Notes: generated by a model not told the origin, from the letters alone. A DNA stretch of 64,000 nt from Parapristionchus giblindavisi (GCA_943737045.1 CALSFV010000268.1:310001-374000), one strand, 5' to 3'; shown: positions 22,698 to 37,600, numbered from the stretch's first letter. Program-made: numbers and translations.

Positions 22698-25600
22698 ACC
22701 CAGATCTCTCCCTCACACTAGTGTCAGAATCAAAATCACTTAATATGAGTCAATAATCAATTACATAATCCGTACCGGTCACTCTAACGTGTTGTGCTGA
22801 TGTCAGATTAGCGAGCGAAGCGAGACCCCTGGATTGATTTAAAATTAAAATCAATAAATTGAAAATATTCGCTGTTCACGAACTTTTGTGCCGTCCTAAT
22901 GAGGAAGAAGACGGCCACACGGCGCTACTCGAGCAGGCGCTGCTGTTTGCACATTGATGCTGTCGACGAGGTCTAGCGGGAGGAGGCAATCGCAGACGCG
23001 ATCGCCGTGACAACGACTCCCTCCATCATCTATGACTGCAATGGAAATGTGAAAATATAGTCATTAAGTAGAATAGGAAGTAATACATTCGCACGATCAA
23101 ATAGTACATCGAGAAAATAAAGGAAATTGAAAAAGTAAAGACGAAATACTACATCGAACTGCGCCAACACTAAGTTAACTACTACTTTAAGTGGATTATG
23201 GGCTTGGTTCAACTACCAATACCTAGTAGAACAGCAAGAGCACCGATTTAATACAGAATCAATCGAACAACACCGAATAATAAGTTCAAAACTAAGTGAA
23301 AACTCTATTGTTATCGCGAATTGAATTACTTGGCAAAATGCCAAATGAAGGTCTGTGCTACACTGTCGTGGCTGGATGACACGGAAAACTTAAACGCTAT
23401 TTTGCTATTGGCAGATTTTGACTAAGACTACTCTAACGTCCAAACAGGAAAAAAACGAAGAAATGTGAGTAAAAACGAAAAACATTAAAAATTTAAAATT
23501 CCCGCTAAACATACAGTATGATTTGCGTCGTTCAAAAATTTCTCTACCCAAACATTTTCGGACCAGTGTGATTTGCCTTTTAATTGTTTTTTTCTCATTA
23601 ATAGAAATTTTGTTTCAGTTTCTTTAGTCATTAAAACAACTTTTCATAACGGAAACTCATGATTAAGACTTTGAGAATCGAAAAGTATTCAGTACCCGCA
23701 GAAATAAATGATGAGCGCAAATGAGCGCCTCTGCGCGCCGCAGTGTTACTCGTGTACAAAAGGAGATCGGGCTGTACTGTATGTGTCTTTTGTGTATGTG
23801 AGTGAAGAGCGATTCCCCTTCTCCTCCTCCTCTTCTCTCTCTATATACATATCCATCTCTCACTATAACCATATCTCTCATTTACAATAAAAATATTTAT
23901 GAAAATATTGAGCTGTATCAAATAGTTGAGCATGTCCAGTCTCACCAGCAACCACAGTCACGAAAAAGTGAGAATCGGCCACAGGTATGGCCATTTCCCG
24001 CTCGAATTAGCTCCTGAAAATTCGCAATTTTACCTGAACAACATAGCGGACGTTGCGAGGCGTCGAAAGCGCGCTTCCGCAGCTCGAACGGATAAGTTTG
24101 AAGCAAATTGTGGTGATTTAAGTGCGAATTGTAACGATTGCCGCGTTATCTGTCGATTTCGCGTTACAGATGAGCGGTTGTGACTTTATATGAGTTCAGC
24201 GTGTCTTGAGCTAATTATCAGGTGTCAAATTAAATTGTTAACGTTCGAATAAAGATACACCGATTCGCTCTGGTAGTACAGAGACGCAATGGATAGAGTA
24301 CGCGTCCCTCTCGCTCCCCCTTCCCTCTCCCTCTCCCCATACATAGATAGTCTAGACCGTAACTTGCTTGAGCCTGGATCAAATTGCAAACTTTTTTCAG
24401 CCACAAATATGTAGTTTAGTATGACGAATTCAGTGAACACACTTTCAGAGAGCGCACGCAACTCTGAAACAGCCACACTGGAAATTTTGGCCTTTTTTTC
24501 TATTTTCACGACAAAAAAATCAATTTAAAAGGCGATCAGAGAAATTTTAAAGTATAAATTCAGTATTCGGAGTACGCTAGACGGGTTAGGTGGCGTTGGT
24601 CGCCGTCGCGGCGGTAGGGGAGGTGTGTATGTGTCTTTTGTGTATGTGAGTGAAGAGCGATTCCCCTTCTCCTCCTCCTCTTCTCTCTCTCTCTATATAT
24701 ATCCATCTCTCACTATAACCATATCTCGGATTTACAATAAAAATATTTATGAAAATATTGAGCTGTATCAAATAGTTGAGCATGTCCAGTCTCACCAGCA
24801 ACCACAGTCACGAAAAAGTGAGAATCGGCCACAGGTATGGCCATTTCCCGCTCGAATTAGCTCCTGAAAATTCGCAATTTTACCTGAACAACATAGCGGA
24901 CGTTGCGAGGCGTCGAAAGCGCGCTTCCGCAGCTCGAACGGATAAGTTTGAAGCAAATTGTGGTGATTTAAGTGCGAATTGTAACGATTGCCGCGTTATC
25001 TGTCGATTTCGCGTTACAGATGAGCGGTTGTGACTTTATATGAGTTCAGCGTGTCTTGAGCTAATTATCAGGTGTCAAATTAAATTGTTAACGTTCGAAT
25101 AAAGATACACCGATTCGCTCTGGTAGTACAGAGACGCAATGGATAGAGTACGCGTCCCTCTCGCTCCCCCTTCCCTCTCCCTCTCCCCATACATAGATAG
25201 TCTAGACCGTAACTTGCTTGAGCCTGGATCAAATTGCAAACTTTTTTCAGCCACAAATATGTAGTTTAGTATGACGAATTCAGTGAACACACTTTCAGAG
25301 AGCGCACGCAACTCTGAAACAGCCACACTGGAAATTTTGGCCTTTTTTTCTATTTTCACGACAAAAAAATCAATTTAAAAGGCGATCAGAGAAATTTTAA
25401 AGTATAAATTCAGTATTCGGAGTACGCTAGACGGGTTAGGTGGCGTTGGTCGCCGTCGCGGCGGTAGGGGAGGTGTGTATGTGTCTTTTGTGTATGTGAG
25501 TGAAGAGCGATTCCCCTTCTCCTCCTCCTCTTCTCTCTCTCTCTATATATATCCATCTCTCACTATAACCATATCTCGGATTTACAATAAAAATATTTAT

Positions 25601-28600
25601 GAAAATATTGAGCTGTATCAAATAGTTGAGCATGTCCAGTCTCACCAGCAACCACAGTCACGAAAAAGTGAGAATCGGCCACAGGTATGGCCATTTCCCG
25701 CTCGAATTAGCTCCTGAAAATTCGCAATTTTACCTGAACAACATAGCGGACGTTGCGAGGCGTCGAAAGCGCGCTTCCGCAGCTCGAACGGATAAGTTTG
25801 AAGCAAATTGTGGTGATTTAAGTGCGAATTGTAACGATTGCCGCGTTATCTGTCGATTTCGCGTTACAGATGAGCGGTTGTGACTTTATATGAGTTCAGC
25901 GTGTCTTGAGCTAATTATCAGGTGTCAAATTAAATTGTTAACGTTCGAATAAAGATACACCGATTCGCTCTGGTAGTACAGAGACGCAATGGATAGAGTA
26001 CGCGTCCCTCTCGCTCCCCCTTCCCTCTCCCTCTCCCCATACATAGATAGTCTAGACCGTAACTTGCTTGAGCCTGGATCAAATTGCAAACTTTTTTCAG
26101 CCACAAATATGTAGTTTAGTATGACGAATTCAGTGAACACACTTTCAGAGAGCGCACGCAACTCTGAAACAGCCACACTGGAAATTTTGGCCTTTTTTTC
26201 TATTTTCACGACAAAAAAATCAATTTAAAAGGCGATCAGAGAAATTTTAAAGTATAAATTCAGTATTCGGAGTACGCTAGACGGGTTAGGTGGCGTTGGT
26301 CGCCGTCGCGGCGGTAGGGGAGGTGTGTATGTGTCTTTTGTGTATGTGAGTGAAGAGCGATTCCCCTTCTCCTCCTCCTCTTCTCTCTCTCTCTATATAT
26401 ATCCATCTCTCACTATAACCATATCTCGGATTTACAATAAAAATATTTATGAAAATATTGAGCTGTATCAAATAGTTGAGCATGTCCAGTCTCACCAGCA
26501 ACCACAGTCACGAAAAAGTGAGAATCGGCCACAGGTATGGCCATTTCCCGCTCGAATTAGCTCCTGAAAATTCGCAATTTTACCTGAACAGCATAGCGGA
26601 CGTTGCGAGGCGTCGAAAGCGCGCTTCCGCAGCTCGAACGGATAAGTTTGAAGCAAAGTGTGGTGATTTAAGTGCGAATTGTAACGATTGCCGCGTTATC
26701 TGTCGATTTCGCGTTACAGATGAGCGGTTGTGACTTTATATGAGTTCAGCGTGTCTTGAGCTAATTATCAGGTGTCAAATTAAATTGTTAACGTTCGAAT
26801 AAAGATACACCGATTCGCTCTGGTAGTACAGAGACGCAATGGATAGAGTACGCGTCCCTCTCGCTCCCCCTTCCCTCTCCCTCTCCCCATACATAGATAG
26901 TCTAGACCGTAACTCGCTTGAGCCTGGATCAAATTGCAAACTTTTTTCAGCCACAAATATGTAGTTTAGTATGACGAATTCAGTGAACACACTTTCAGAG
27001 AGCGCACGCAACTCTGAAACAGCCACACTGGAAATTTTGGCCTTTTTTTCTATTTTCACGACAAAAAAATCAATTTAAAAGGCGATCAGAGAAATTTTAA
27101 AGTATAAATTCAGTATTCGGAGTACGCTAGACGGGTTAGGTGGCGTTGGTCGCCGTCGCGGCGGTAGGGGAGGTGTGTATGTGTCTTTTGTGTATGTGAG
27201 TGAAGAGCGATTCCCCTTCTCCTCCTCCTCTTCTCTCTCTCTCTATATATATCCATCTCTCACTATAACCATATCTCGGATTTACAATAAAAATATTTAT
27301 GAAAATATTGAGCTGTATCAAATAGTTGAGCATGTCCAGTCTCGCCAGCAACCACAGTCACGAAAAAGTGAGAATCGGCCACAGGTATGGCCATTTCCCG
27401 CTCGAATTAGCTCCTGAAAATTCGCAATTTTAGCTGAACAGCATAGCGGACGTTGCGAGGCGTCGAAAGCGCGCTTCCGCAGCTCGAACGGATAAGTTTG
27501 AAGCAAATTGTGGTGATTTAAGTGCGAATTGTAACGATTGCCGCGTTATCTGTCGATTTCGCGTTACAGATGAGCGGTTGTGACTTTATATGAGTTCAGC
27601 GTGTCTTGAGCTAATTATCAGGTGTCAAATTAAATTGTTAACGTTCGAATAAAGATACACCGATTCGCTCTGGTAGTACAGAGACGCAATGGATAGAGTA
27701 CGCGTCCCTCTCGCTCCCCCTTCCCTCTCCCTCTCCCCATACATAGATAGTCTAGACCGTAACTTGCTTGAGCCTGGATCAAATTGCAAACTTTTTTCAG
27801 CCACAAATATGTAGTTTAGTATGACGAATTCAGTGAACACACTTTCAGAGAGCGCACGCAACTCTGAAACAGCCACACTGGAAATTTTGGCCTTTTTTTC
27901 TATTTTCACGACAAAAAAATCAATTTAAAAGGCGATCAGAGAAATTTTAAAGTATAAATTAAGTATTCGGAGTACGCTAGACGGGTTAGGTGGCGTTGGT
28001 CGCCGTCGCGGCGGTAGGGGAGGTGTGTATGTGTCTTTTGTGTATGTGAGTGAAGAGCGATTCCCCTTCTCCTCCTCCTCTTCTCTCTCTCTCTATATAT
28101 ATCCATCTCTCACTATAATCATATCTCGGATTTACAATAAAAATATTTATGAAAATATTGAGCTGTATCAAATAGTTGAGCATGTCCAGTCTCACCAGCA
28201 ACCACAGTCACGAAAAAGTGAGAATCGGCCACAGGTATGGCCATTTCCCGCTCGAATTAGCTCCTGAAAATTCGCAATTTTAGCTGAACAGCATAGCGGA
28301 CGTTGCGAGGCGTCGAAAGCGCGCTTCCGCAGCTCGAACGGATAAGTTTGAAGCAAATTGTGGTGATTTAAGTGCGAATTGTAACGATTGCCGCGTTATC
28401 TGTCGATTTCGCGTTACAGATGAGCGGTTGTGACTTTATATGAGTTCAGCGTGTCTTGAGCTAATTATCAGGTGTCAAATTAAATTGTTAACGTTCGAAT
28501 AAAGATACACCGATTCGCTCTGGTAGTACAGAGACGCAATGGATAGAGTACGCGTCCCTCTCGCTCCCCCTTCCCTCTCCCTCTCCCCATACATAGATAG

Positions 28601-31600
28601 TCTAGACCGTAACTCGCTTGAGCCTGGATCAAATTGCAAACTTTTTTCAGCCACAAATATGTAGTTTAGTATGACGAATTCAGTGAACACACTTTCAGAG
28701 AGCGCACGCAACTCTGAAACAGCCACACTGGAAATTTTGGCCTTTTTTTCTATTTTCACGACAAAAAAATCAATTTAAAAGGCGATCAGAGAAATTTTAA
28801 AGTATAAATTCAGTATTCGGAGTACGCTAGACGGGTTAGGTGGCGTTGGTCGCCGTCGCGGCGGTAGGGGAGGTGTGTATGTGTCTTTTGTGTATGTGAG
28901 TGAAGAGCGATTCCCCTTCTCCTCCTCCTCTTCTCTCTCTATATATATATATCCATCTCTCACTATAACCATATCTCTCATTTACAATAAAAATATTTAT
29001 GAAAATATTGAGCTGTATCAAATAGTTGAGCATGTCCAGTCTCACCAGCAACCACAGTGACGAAAAAGTGAGAAACGGCCACAGGTATGGCCATTTCCCG
29101 CTCGAATTAGCTCCTGAAAATTCGCAATTTAACCTGTACAGCATAGCGGACGTTGCGAGGCGTCGAAAGCGCGCTTCCGCAGCTCGAACGGATAAGTTTG
29201 AAGCAAATTGTGGTGATTTAAGTGCGAATTGTAACGATTGCCGCGTTATCTGTCGATTTCGCGTTACAGATGAGCGGTTGTGACTTTATATGAGTTCAGC
29301 GTGTCTTGAGCTAATTATCAGGTGTCAAATTAAATTGTTAACGTTCGAATAAAGATACACCGATTCGCTCTGGTAGTACAGAGACGCAATGGATAGAGTA
29401 CGCGTCCCTCTCGCTCCCCCTTCCCTCTCCCTCTCCCCATACATAGATAGTCTAGACCGTAACTTGCTTGAGCCTGGATCAAATTGCAAACTTTTTTCAG
29501 CCACAAATATGTAGTTTAGTATGACGAATTCAGTGAACACACTTTCAGAGAGCGCACGCAACTCTGAAACAGCCACACTGGAAATTTTGGCCTTTTTTTC
29601 TATTTTCACGACAAAAAAATCAATTTAAAAGGCGATCAGAGAAATTTTAAAGTATAAATTCAGTATTCGTAGTACGCTAGACGGGTTAGGTGGCGTTGGT
29701 CGCCGTCGCGGCGGTAGGGGAGGTGTGTATGTGTCTTTTGTGTATGTGAGTGAAGAGCGATTCCCCTTCTCCTCCTCCTCTTCTCTCTCTCTCTATATAT
29801 ATCCATCTCTCACTATAATCATATCTCGGATTTACAATAAAAATATTTATGAAAATATTGAGCTGTATCAAATAGTTGAGCATGTCCAGTCTCACCAGCA
29901 ACCACAGTCACGAAAAAGTGAGAATCGGCCACAGGTATGGCCATTTCCCGCTCGAATTAGCTCCTGAAAATTCGCAATTTAACCTGTACAGCATAGCGGA
30001 CGTTGCGAGGCGTCGAAAGCGCGCTTCCGCAGCTCGAACGGATAAGTTTGAAGCAAATTGTGGTGATTTAAGTGCGAATTGTAACGATTGCCGCGTTATC
30101 TGTCGATTTCGCGTTACAGATGAGCGGTTGTGACTTTATATGAGTTCAGCGTGTCTTGAGCTAATTATCAGGTGTCAAATTAAATTGTTAACGTTCGAAT
30201 AAAGATACACCGATTCGCTCTGGTAGTACAGAGACGCAATGGATAGAGTACGCGTCCCTCTCGCTCCCCCTTCCCTCTCCCTCTCCCCATACATAGATAG
30301 TCTAGACCGTAACTTGCTTGAGCCTGGATCAAATTGCAAACTTTTTTCAGCCACAAATATGTAGTTTAGTATGACGAATTCAGTGAACACACTTTCAGAG
30401 AGCGCACGCAACTCTGAAACAGCCACACTGGAAATTTTGGCCTTTTTTTCTATTTTCACGACAAAAAAATCAATTTAAAAGGCGATCAGAGAAATTTTAA
30501 AGTATAAATTCAGTATTCGGAGTACGCTAGACGGGTTAGGTGGCGTTGGTCGCCGTCGCGGCGGTAGGGGAGGTGTGTATGTGTCTTTTGTGTATGTGAG
30601 TGAAGAGCGATTCCCCTTCTCCTCCTCCTCTTCTCTCTCTCTCTATATATATCCATCTCTCACTATAACCATATCTCGGATTTACAATAAAAATATTTAT
30701 GAAAATATTGAGCTGTATCAAATAGTTGAGCATGTCCAGTCTCACCAGCAACCACAGTCACGAAAAAGTGAGAATCGGCCACAGGTATGGCCATTTCCCG
30801 CTCGAATTAGCTCCTGAAAATTCGCAATTTAACCTGTACAGCATAGCGGACGTTGCGAGGCGTCGAAAGCGCGCTTCCGCAGCTCGAACGGATAAGTTTG
30901 AAGCAAATTGTGGTGATTTAAGTGCGAATTGTAACGATTGCCGCGTTATCTGTCGATTTCGCGTTACAGATGAGCGGTTGTGACTTTATATGAGTTCAGC
31001 GTGTCTTGAGCTAATTATCAGGTGTCAAATTAAATTGTTAACGTTCGAATAAAGATACACCGATTCGCTCTGGTAGTACAGAGACGCAATGGATAGAGTA
31101 CGCGTCCCTCTCGCTCCCCCTTCCCTCTCCCTCTCCCCATACATAGATAGTCTAGACCGTAACTTGCTTGAGCCTGGATCAAATTGCAAACTTTTTTCAG
31201 CCACAAATATGTAGTTTAGTATGACGAATTCAGTGAACACACTTTCAGAGAGCGCACGCAACTCTGAAACAGCCACACTGGAAATTTTGGCCTTTTTTTC
31301 TATTTTCACGACAAAAAAATCAATTTAAAAGGCGATCAGAGAAATTTTAAAGTATAAATTCAGTATTCGTAGTACGCTAGACGGGTTAGGTGGCGTTGGT
31401 CGCCGTCGCGGCGGTAGGGGAGGTGTGTATGTGTCTTTTGTGTATGTGAGTGAAGAGCGATTCCCCTTCTCCTCCTCCTCTTCTCTCTCTATATATATAT
31501 ATCCATCTCTCACTATAACCATATCTCTCATTTACAATAAAAATATTTATGAAAATATTGAGCTGTATCAAATAGTTGAGCATGTCCAGTCTCACCAGCA

Positions 31601-34600
31601 ACCACAGTGACGAAAAAGTGAGAAACGGCCACAGGTATGGCCATTTCCCGCTCGAATTAGCTCCTGAAAATTCGCAATTTAACCTGTACAGCATAGCGGA
31701 CGTTGCGAGGCGTCGAAAGCGCGCTTCCGCAGCTCGAACGGATAAGTTTGAAGCAAATTGTGGTGATTTAAGTGCGAATTGTAACGATTGCCGCGTTATC
31801 TGTCGATTTCGCGTTACAGATGAGCGGTTGTGACTTTATATGAGTTCAGCGTGTCTTGAGCTAATTATCAGGTGTCAAATTAAATTGTTAACGTTCGAAT
31901 AAAGATACACCGATTCGCTCTGGTAGTACAGAGACGCAATGGATAGAGTACGCGTCCCTCTCGCTCCCCCTTCCCTCTCCCTCTCCCCATACATAGATAG
32001 TCTAGACCGTAACTTGCTTGAGCCTGGATCAAATTGCAAACTTTTTTCAGCCACAAATATGTAGTTTAGTATGACGAATTCAGTGAACACACTTTCAGAG
32101 AGCGCACGCAACTCTGAAACAGCCACACTGGAAATTTTGGCCTTTTTTTCTATTTTCACGACAAAAAAATCAATTTAAAAGGCGATCAGAGAAATTTTAA
32201 AGTATAAATTCAGTATTCGTAGTACGCTAGACGGGTTAGGTGGCGTTGGTCGCCGTCGCGGCGGTAGGGGAGGTGTGTATGTGTCTTTTGTGTATGTGAG
32301 TGAAGAGCGATTCCCCTTCTCCTCCTCCTCTTCTCTCTCTATATATATATATCCATCTCTCACTATAACCATATCTCTCATTTACAATAAAAATATTTAT
32401 GAAAATATTGAGCTGTATCAAATAGTTGAGCATGTCCAGTCTCACCAGCAACCACAGTGACGAAAAAGTGAGAAACGGCCACAGGTATGGCCATTTCCCG
32501 CTCGAATTAGCTCCTGAAAATTCGCAATTTAACCTGTACAGCATAGCGGACGTTGCGAGGCGTCGAAAGCGCGCTTCCGCAGCTCGAACGGATAAGTTTG
32601 AAGCAAATTGTGGTGATTTAAGTGCGAATTGTAACGATTGCCGCGTTATCTGTCGATTTCGCGTTACAGATGAGCGGTTGTGACTTTATATGAGTTCAGC
32701 GTGTCTTGAGCTAATTATCAGGTGTCAAATTAAATTGTTAACGTTCGAATAAAGATACACCGATTCGCTCTGGTAGTACAGAGACGCAATGGATAGAGTA
32801 CGCGTCCCTCTCGCTCCCCCTTCCCTCTCCCTCTCCCCATACATAGATAGTCTAGACCGTAACTTGCTTGAGCCTGGATCAAATTGCAAACTTTTTTCAG
32901 CCACAAATATGTAGTTTAGTATGACGAATTCAGTGAACACACTTTCAGAGAGCGCACGCAACTCTGAAACAGCCACACTGGAAATTTTGGCCTTTTTTTC
33001 TATTTTCACGACAAAAAAATCAATTTAAAAGGCGATCAGAGAAATTTTAAAGTATAAATTCAGTATTCGTAGTACGCTAGACGGGTTAGGTGGCGTTGGT
33101 CGCCGTCGCGGCGGTAGGGGAGGTGTGTATGTGTCTTTTGTGTATGTGAGTGAAGAGCGATTCCCCTTCTCCTCCTCCTCTTCTCTCTCTATATATATAT
33201 ATCCATCTCTCACTATAACCATATCTCTCATTTACAATAAAAATATTTATGAAAATATTGAGCTGTATCAAATAGTTGAGCATGTCCAGTCTCACCAGCA
33301 ACCACAGTGACGAAAAAGTGAGAAACGGCCACAGGTATGGCCATTTCCCGCTCGAATTAGCTCCTGAAAATTCGCAATTTAACCTGTACAGCATAGCGGA
33401 CGTTGCGAGGCGTCGAAAGCGCGCTTCCGCAGCTCGAACGGATAAGTTTGAAGCAAATTGTGGTGATTTAAGTGCGAATTGTAACGATTGCCGCGTTATC
33501 TGTCGATTTCGCGTTACAGATGAGCGGTTGTGACTTTATATGAGTTCAGCGTGTCTTGAGCTAATTATCAGGTGTCAAATTAAATTGTTAACGTTCGAAT
33601 AAAGATACACCGATTCGCTCTGGTAGTACAGAGACGCAATGGATAGAGTACGCGTCCCTCTCGCTCCCCCTTCCCTCTCCCTCTCCCCATACATAGATAG
33701 TCTAGACCGTAACTTGCTTGAGCCTGGATCAAATTGCAAACTTTTTTCAGCCACAAATATGTAGTTTAGTATGACGAATTCAGTGAACACACTTTCAGAG
33801 AGCGCACGCAACTCTGAAACAGCCACACTGGAAATTTTGGCCTTTTTTTCTATTTTCACGACAAAAAAATCAATTTAAAAGGCGATCAGAGAAATTTTAA
33901 AGTATAAATTCAGTATTCGGAGTACGCTAGACGGGTTAGGTGGCGTTGGTCGCCGTCGCGGCGGTAGGGGAGGTGTGTATGTGTCTTTTGTGTATGTGAG
34001 TGAAGAGCGATTCCCCTTCTCCTCCTCCTCTTCTCTCTCTCTCTATATATATCCATCTCTCACTATAACCATATCTCGGATTTACAATAAAAATATTTAT
34101 GAAAATATTGAGCTGTATCAAATAGTTGAGCATGTCCAGTCTCACCAGCAACCACAGTCACGAAAAAGTGAGAATCGGCCACAGGTATGGCCATTTCCCG
34201 CTCGAATTAGCTCCTGAAAATTCGCAATTTAACCTGTACAGCATAGCGGACGTTGCGAGGCGTCGAAAGCGCGCTTCCGCAGCTCGAACGGATAAGTTTG
34301 AAGCAAATTGTGGTGATTTAAGTGCGAATTGTAACGATTGCCGCGTTATCTGTCGATTTCGCGTTACAGATGAGCGGTTGTGACTTTATATGAGTTCAGC
34401 GTGTCTTGAGCTAATTATCAGGTGTCAAATTAAATTGTTAACGTTCGAATAAAGATACACCGATTCGCTCTGGTAGTACAGAGACGCAATGGATAGAGTA
34501 CGCGTCCCTCTCGCTCCCCCTTCCCTCTCCCTCTCCCCATACATAGATAGTCTAGACCGTAACTTGCTTGAGCCTGGATCAAATTGCAAACTTTTTTCAG

Positions 34601-37600
34601 CCACAAATATGTAGTTTAGTATGACGAATTCAGTGAACACACTTTCAGAGAGCGCACGCAACTCTGAAACAGCCACACTGGAAATTTTGGCCTTTTTTTC
34701 TATTTTCACGACAAAAAAATCAATTTAAAAGGCGATCAGAGAAATTTTAAAGTATAAATTCAGTATTCGTAGTACGCTAGACGGGTTAGGTGGCGTTGGT
34801 CGCCGTCGCGGCGGTAGGGGAGGTGTGTATGTGTCTTTTGTGTATGTGAGTGAAGAGCGATTCCCCTTCTCCTCCTCCTCTTCTCTCTCTATATATATAT
34901 ATCCATCTCTCACTATAACCATATCTCTCATTTACAATAAAAATATTTATGAAAATATTGAGCTGTATCAAATAGTTGAGCATGTCCAGTCTCACCAGCA
35001 ACCACAGTGACGAAAAAGTGAGAAACGGCCACAGGTATGGCCATTTCCCGCTCGAATTAGCTCCTGAAAATTCGCAATTTAACCTGTACAGCATAGCGGA
35101 CGTTGCGAGGCGTCGAAAGCGCGCTTCCGCAGCTCGAACGGATAAGTTTGAAGCAAATTGTGGTGATTTAAGTGCGAATTGTAACGATTGCCGCGTTATC
35201 TGTCGATTTCGCGTTACAGATGAGCGGTTGTGACTTTATATGAGTTCAGCGTGTCTTGAGCTAATTATCAGGTGTCAAATTAAATTGTTAACGTTCGAAT
35301 AAAGATACACCGATTCGCTCTGGTAGTACAGAGACGCAATGGATAGAGTACGCGTCCCTCTCGCTCCCCCTTCCCTCTCCCTCTCCCCATACATAGATAG
35401 TCTAGACCGTAACTTGCTTGAGCCTGGATCAAATTGCAAACTTTTTTCAGCCACAAATATGTAGTTTAGTATGACGAATTCAGTGAACACACTTTCAGAG
35501 AGCGCACGCAACTCTGAAACAGCCACACTGGAAATTTTGGCCTTTTTTTCTATTTTCACGACAAAAAAATCAATTTAAAAGGCGATCAGAGAAATTTTAA
35601 AGTATAAATTCAGTATTCGGAGTACGCTAGACGGGTTAGGTGGCGTTGGTCGCCGTCGCGGCGGTAGGGGAGGTGTGTATGTGTCTTTTGTGTATGTGAG
35701 TGAAGAGCGATTCCCCTTCTCCTCCTCCTCTTCTCTCTCTCTCTATATATATCCATCTCTCACTATAACCATATCTCGGATTTACAATAAAAATATTTAT
35801 GAAAATATTGAGCTGTATCAAATAGTTGAGCATGTCCAGTCTCACCAGCAACCACAGTCACGAAAAAGTGAGAATCGGCCACAGGTATGGCCATTTCCCG
35901 CTCGAATTAGCTCCTGAAAATTCGCAATTTAACCTGTACAGCATAGCGGACGTTGCGAGGCGTCGAAAGCGCGCTTCCGCAGCTCGAACGGATAAGTTTG
36001 AAGCAAATTGTGGTGATTTAAGTGCGAATTGTAACGATTGCCGCGTTATCTGTCGATTTCGCGTTACAGATGAGCGGTTGTGACTTTATATGAGTTCAGC
36101 GTGTCTTGAGCTAATTATCAGGTGTCAAATTAAATTGTTAACGTTCGAATAAAGATACACCGATTCGCTCTGGTAGTACAGAGACGCAATGGATAGAGTA
36201 CGCGTCCCTCTCGCTCCCCCTTCCCTCTCCCTCTCCCCATACATAGATAGTCTAGACCGTAACTTGCTTGAGCCTGGATCAAATTGCAAACTTTTTTCAG
36301 CCACAAATATGTAGTTTAGTATGACGAATTCAGTGAACACACTTTCAGAGAGCGCACGCAACTCTGAAACAGCCACACTGGAAATTTTGGCCTTTTTTTC
36401 TATTTTCACGACAAAAAAATCAATTTAAAAGGCGATCAGAGAAATTTTAAAGTATAAATTCAGTATTCGGAGTACGCTAGACGGGTTAGGTGGCGTTGGT
36501 CGCCGTCGCGGCGGTAGGGGAGGTGTGTATGTGTCTTTTGTGTATGTGAGTGAAGAGCGATTCCCCTTCTCCTCCTCCTCTTCTCTCTCTCTCTATATAT
36601 ATCCATCTCTCACTATAACCATATCTCGGATTTACAATAAAAATATTTATGAAAATATTGAGCTGTATCAAATAGTTGAGCATGTCCAGTCTCACCAGCA
36701 ACCACAGTCACGAAAAAGTGAGAATCGGCCACAGGTATGGCCATTTCCCGCTCGAATTAGCTCCTGAAAATTCGCAATTTTACCTGAACAGCATAGCGGA
36801 CGTTGCGAGGCGTCGAAAGCGCGCTTCCGCAGCTCGAACGGATAAGTTTGAAGCAAATTGTGGTGATTTAAGTGCGAATTGTAACGATTGCCGCGTTATC
36901 TGTCGATTTCGCGTTACAGATGAGCGGTTGTGACTTTATATGAGTTCAGCGTGTCTTGAGCTAATTATCAGGTGTCAAATTAAATTGTTAACGTTCGAAT
37001 ATAGATACACCGATTCGCTCTGGTAGTACAGAGACGCAATGGATAGAGTACGCGTCCCTCTCGCTCCCCCTTCCCTCTCCCTCTCCCCATACATAGATAG
37101 TCTAGACCGTAACTTGCTTGAGCCTGGATCAAATTGCAAACTTTTTTCAGCCACAAATATGTAGTTTAGTATGACGAATTCAGTGAACACACTTTCAGAG
37201 AGCGCACGCAACTCTGAAACAGCCACACTGGAAATTTTGGCCTTTTTTTCTATTTTCACGACAAAAAAATCAATTTAAAAGGCGATCAGAGAAATTTTAA
37301 AGTATAAATTCAGTATTCGGAGTACGCTAGACGGGTTAGGTGGCGTTGGTCGCCGTCGCGGCGGTAGGGGAGGTGTGTATGTGTCTTTTGTGTATGTGAG
37401 TGAAGAGCGATTCCCCTTCTCCTCCTCCTCTTCTCTCTCTCTCTATATATATCCATCTCTCACTATAACCATATCTCGGATTTACAATAAAAATATTTAT
37501 GAAAATATTGAGCTGTATCAAATAGTTGAGCATGTCCAGTCTCACCAGCAACCACAGTCACGAAAAAGTGAGAATCGGCCACAGGTATGGCCATTTCCCG

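Larger units (their letters stand above)
13817..23779. mobile_element. Giant palindromic TA-inserted DNA element (non-autonomous, Tc1/mariner-pogo-like ends)
   Basis: The ends are exact inverted repeats beginning CAGTACAGCCCGATCTCC. The satellite reads GGTGTG-TA-TGTGTC when uninterrupted, and the element sits between a duplicated TA (13815-13816 and 23780-23781). TA duplication with CAGT-type ends is typical of the Tc1/mariner-pogo group (established knowledge). The left arm runs 13817-19300, the right arm 20324-23779 in inverse orientation, with a 1023-bp loop at 19301-20323. Discounting later insertions, the arms are about 3.1 and 2.9 kb. Arm identity looks near-perfect in the outer 2 kb and falls toward the centre. 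No ORF resembles a DDE transposase, so movement would need a transposase encoded elsewhere. Confidence 0.92.
20324..23779. repeat. Right arm of the giant palindrome
   Basis: Inverse counterpart of 13817-19300, lacking the 2344-bp insertion but containing the 544-bp MITE. Mirrored landmarks are the 18-bp minisatellite, the 112-bp foldback, the second tRNA-like segment and the family terminal domain. Confidence 0.9.

Noticed and set aside
13817..23779. Autonomous DNA transposon
   Set aside because: No frame in the element shows transposase motifs, and the longest frames are minisatellite or mirrored artefacts.
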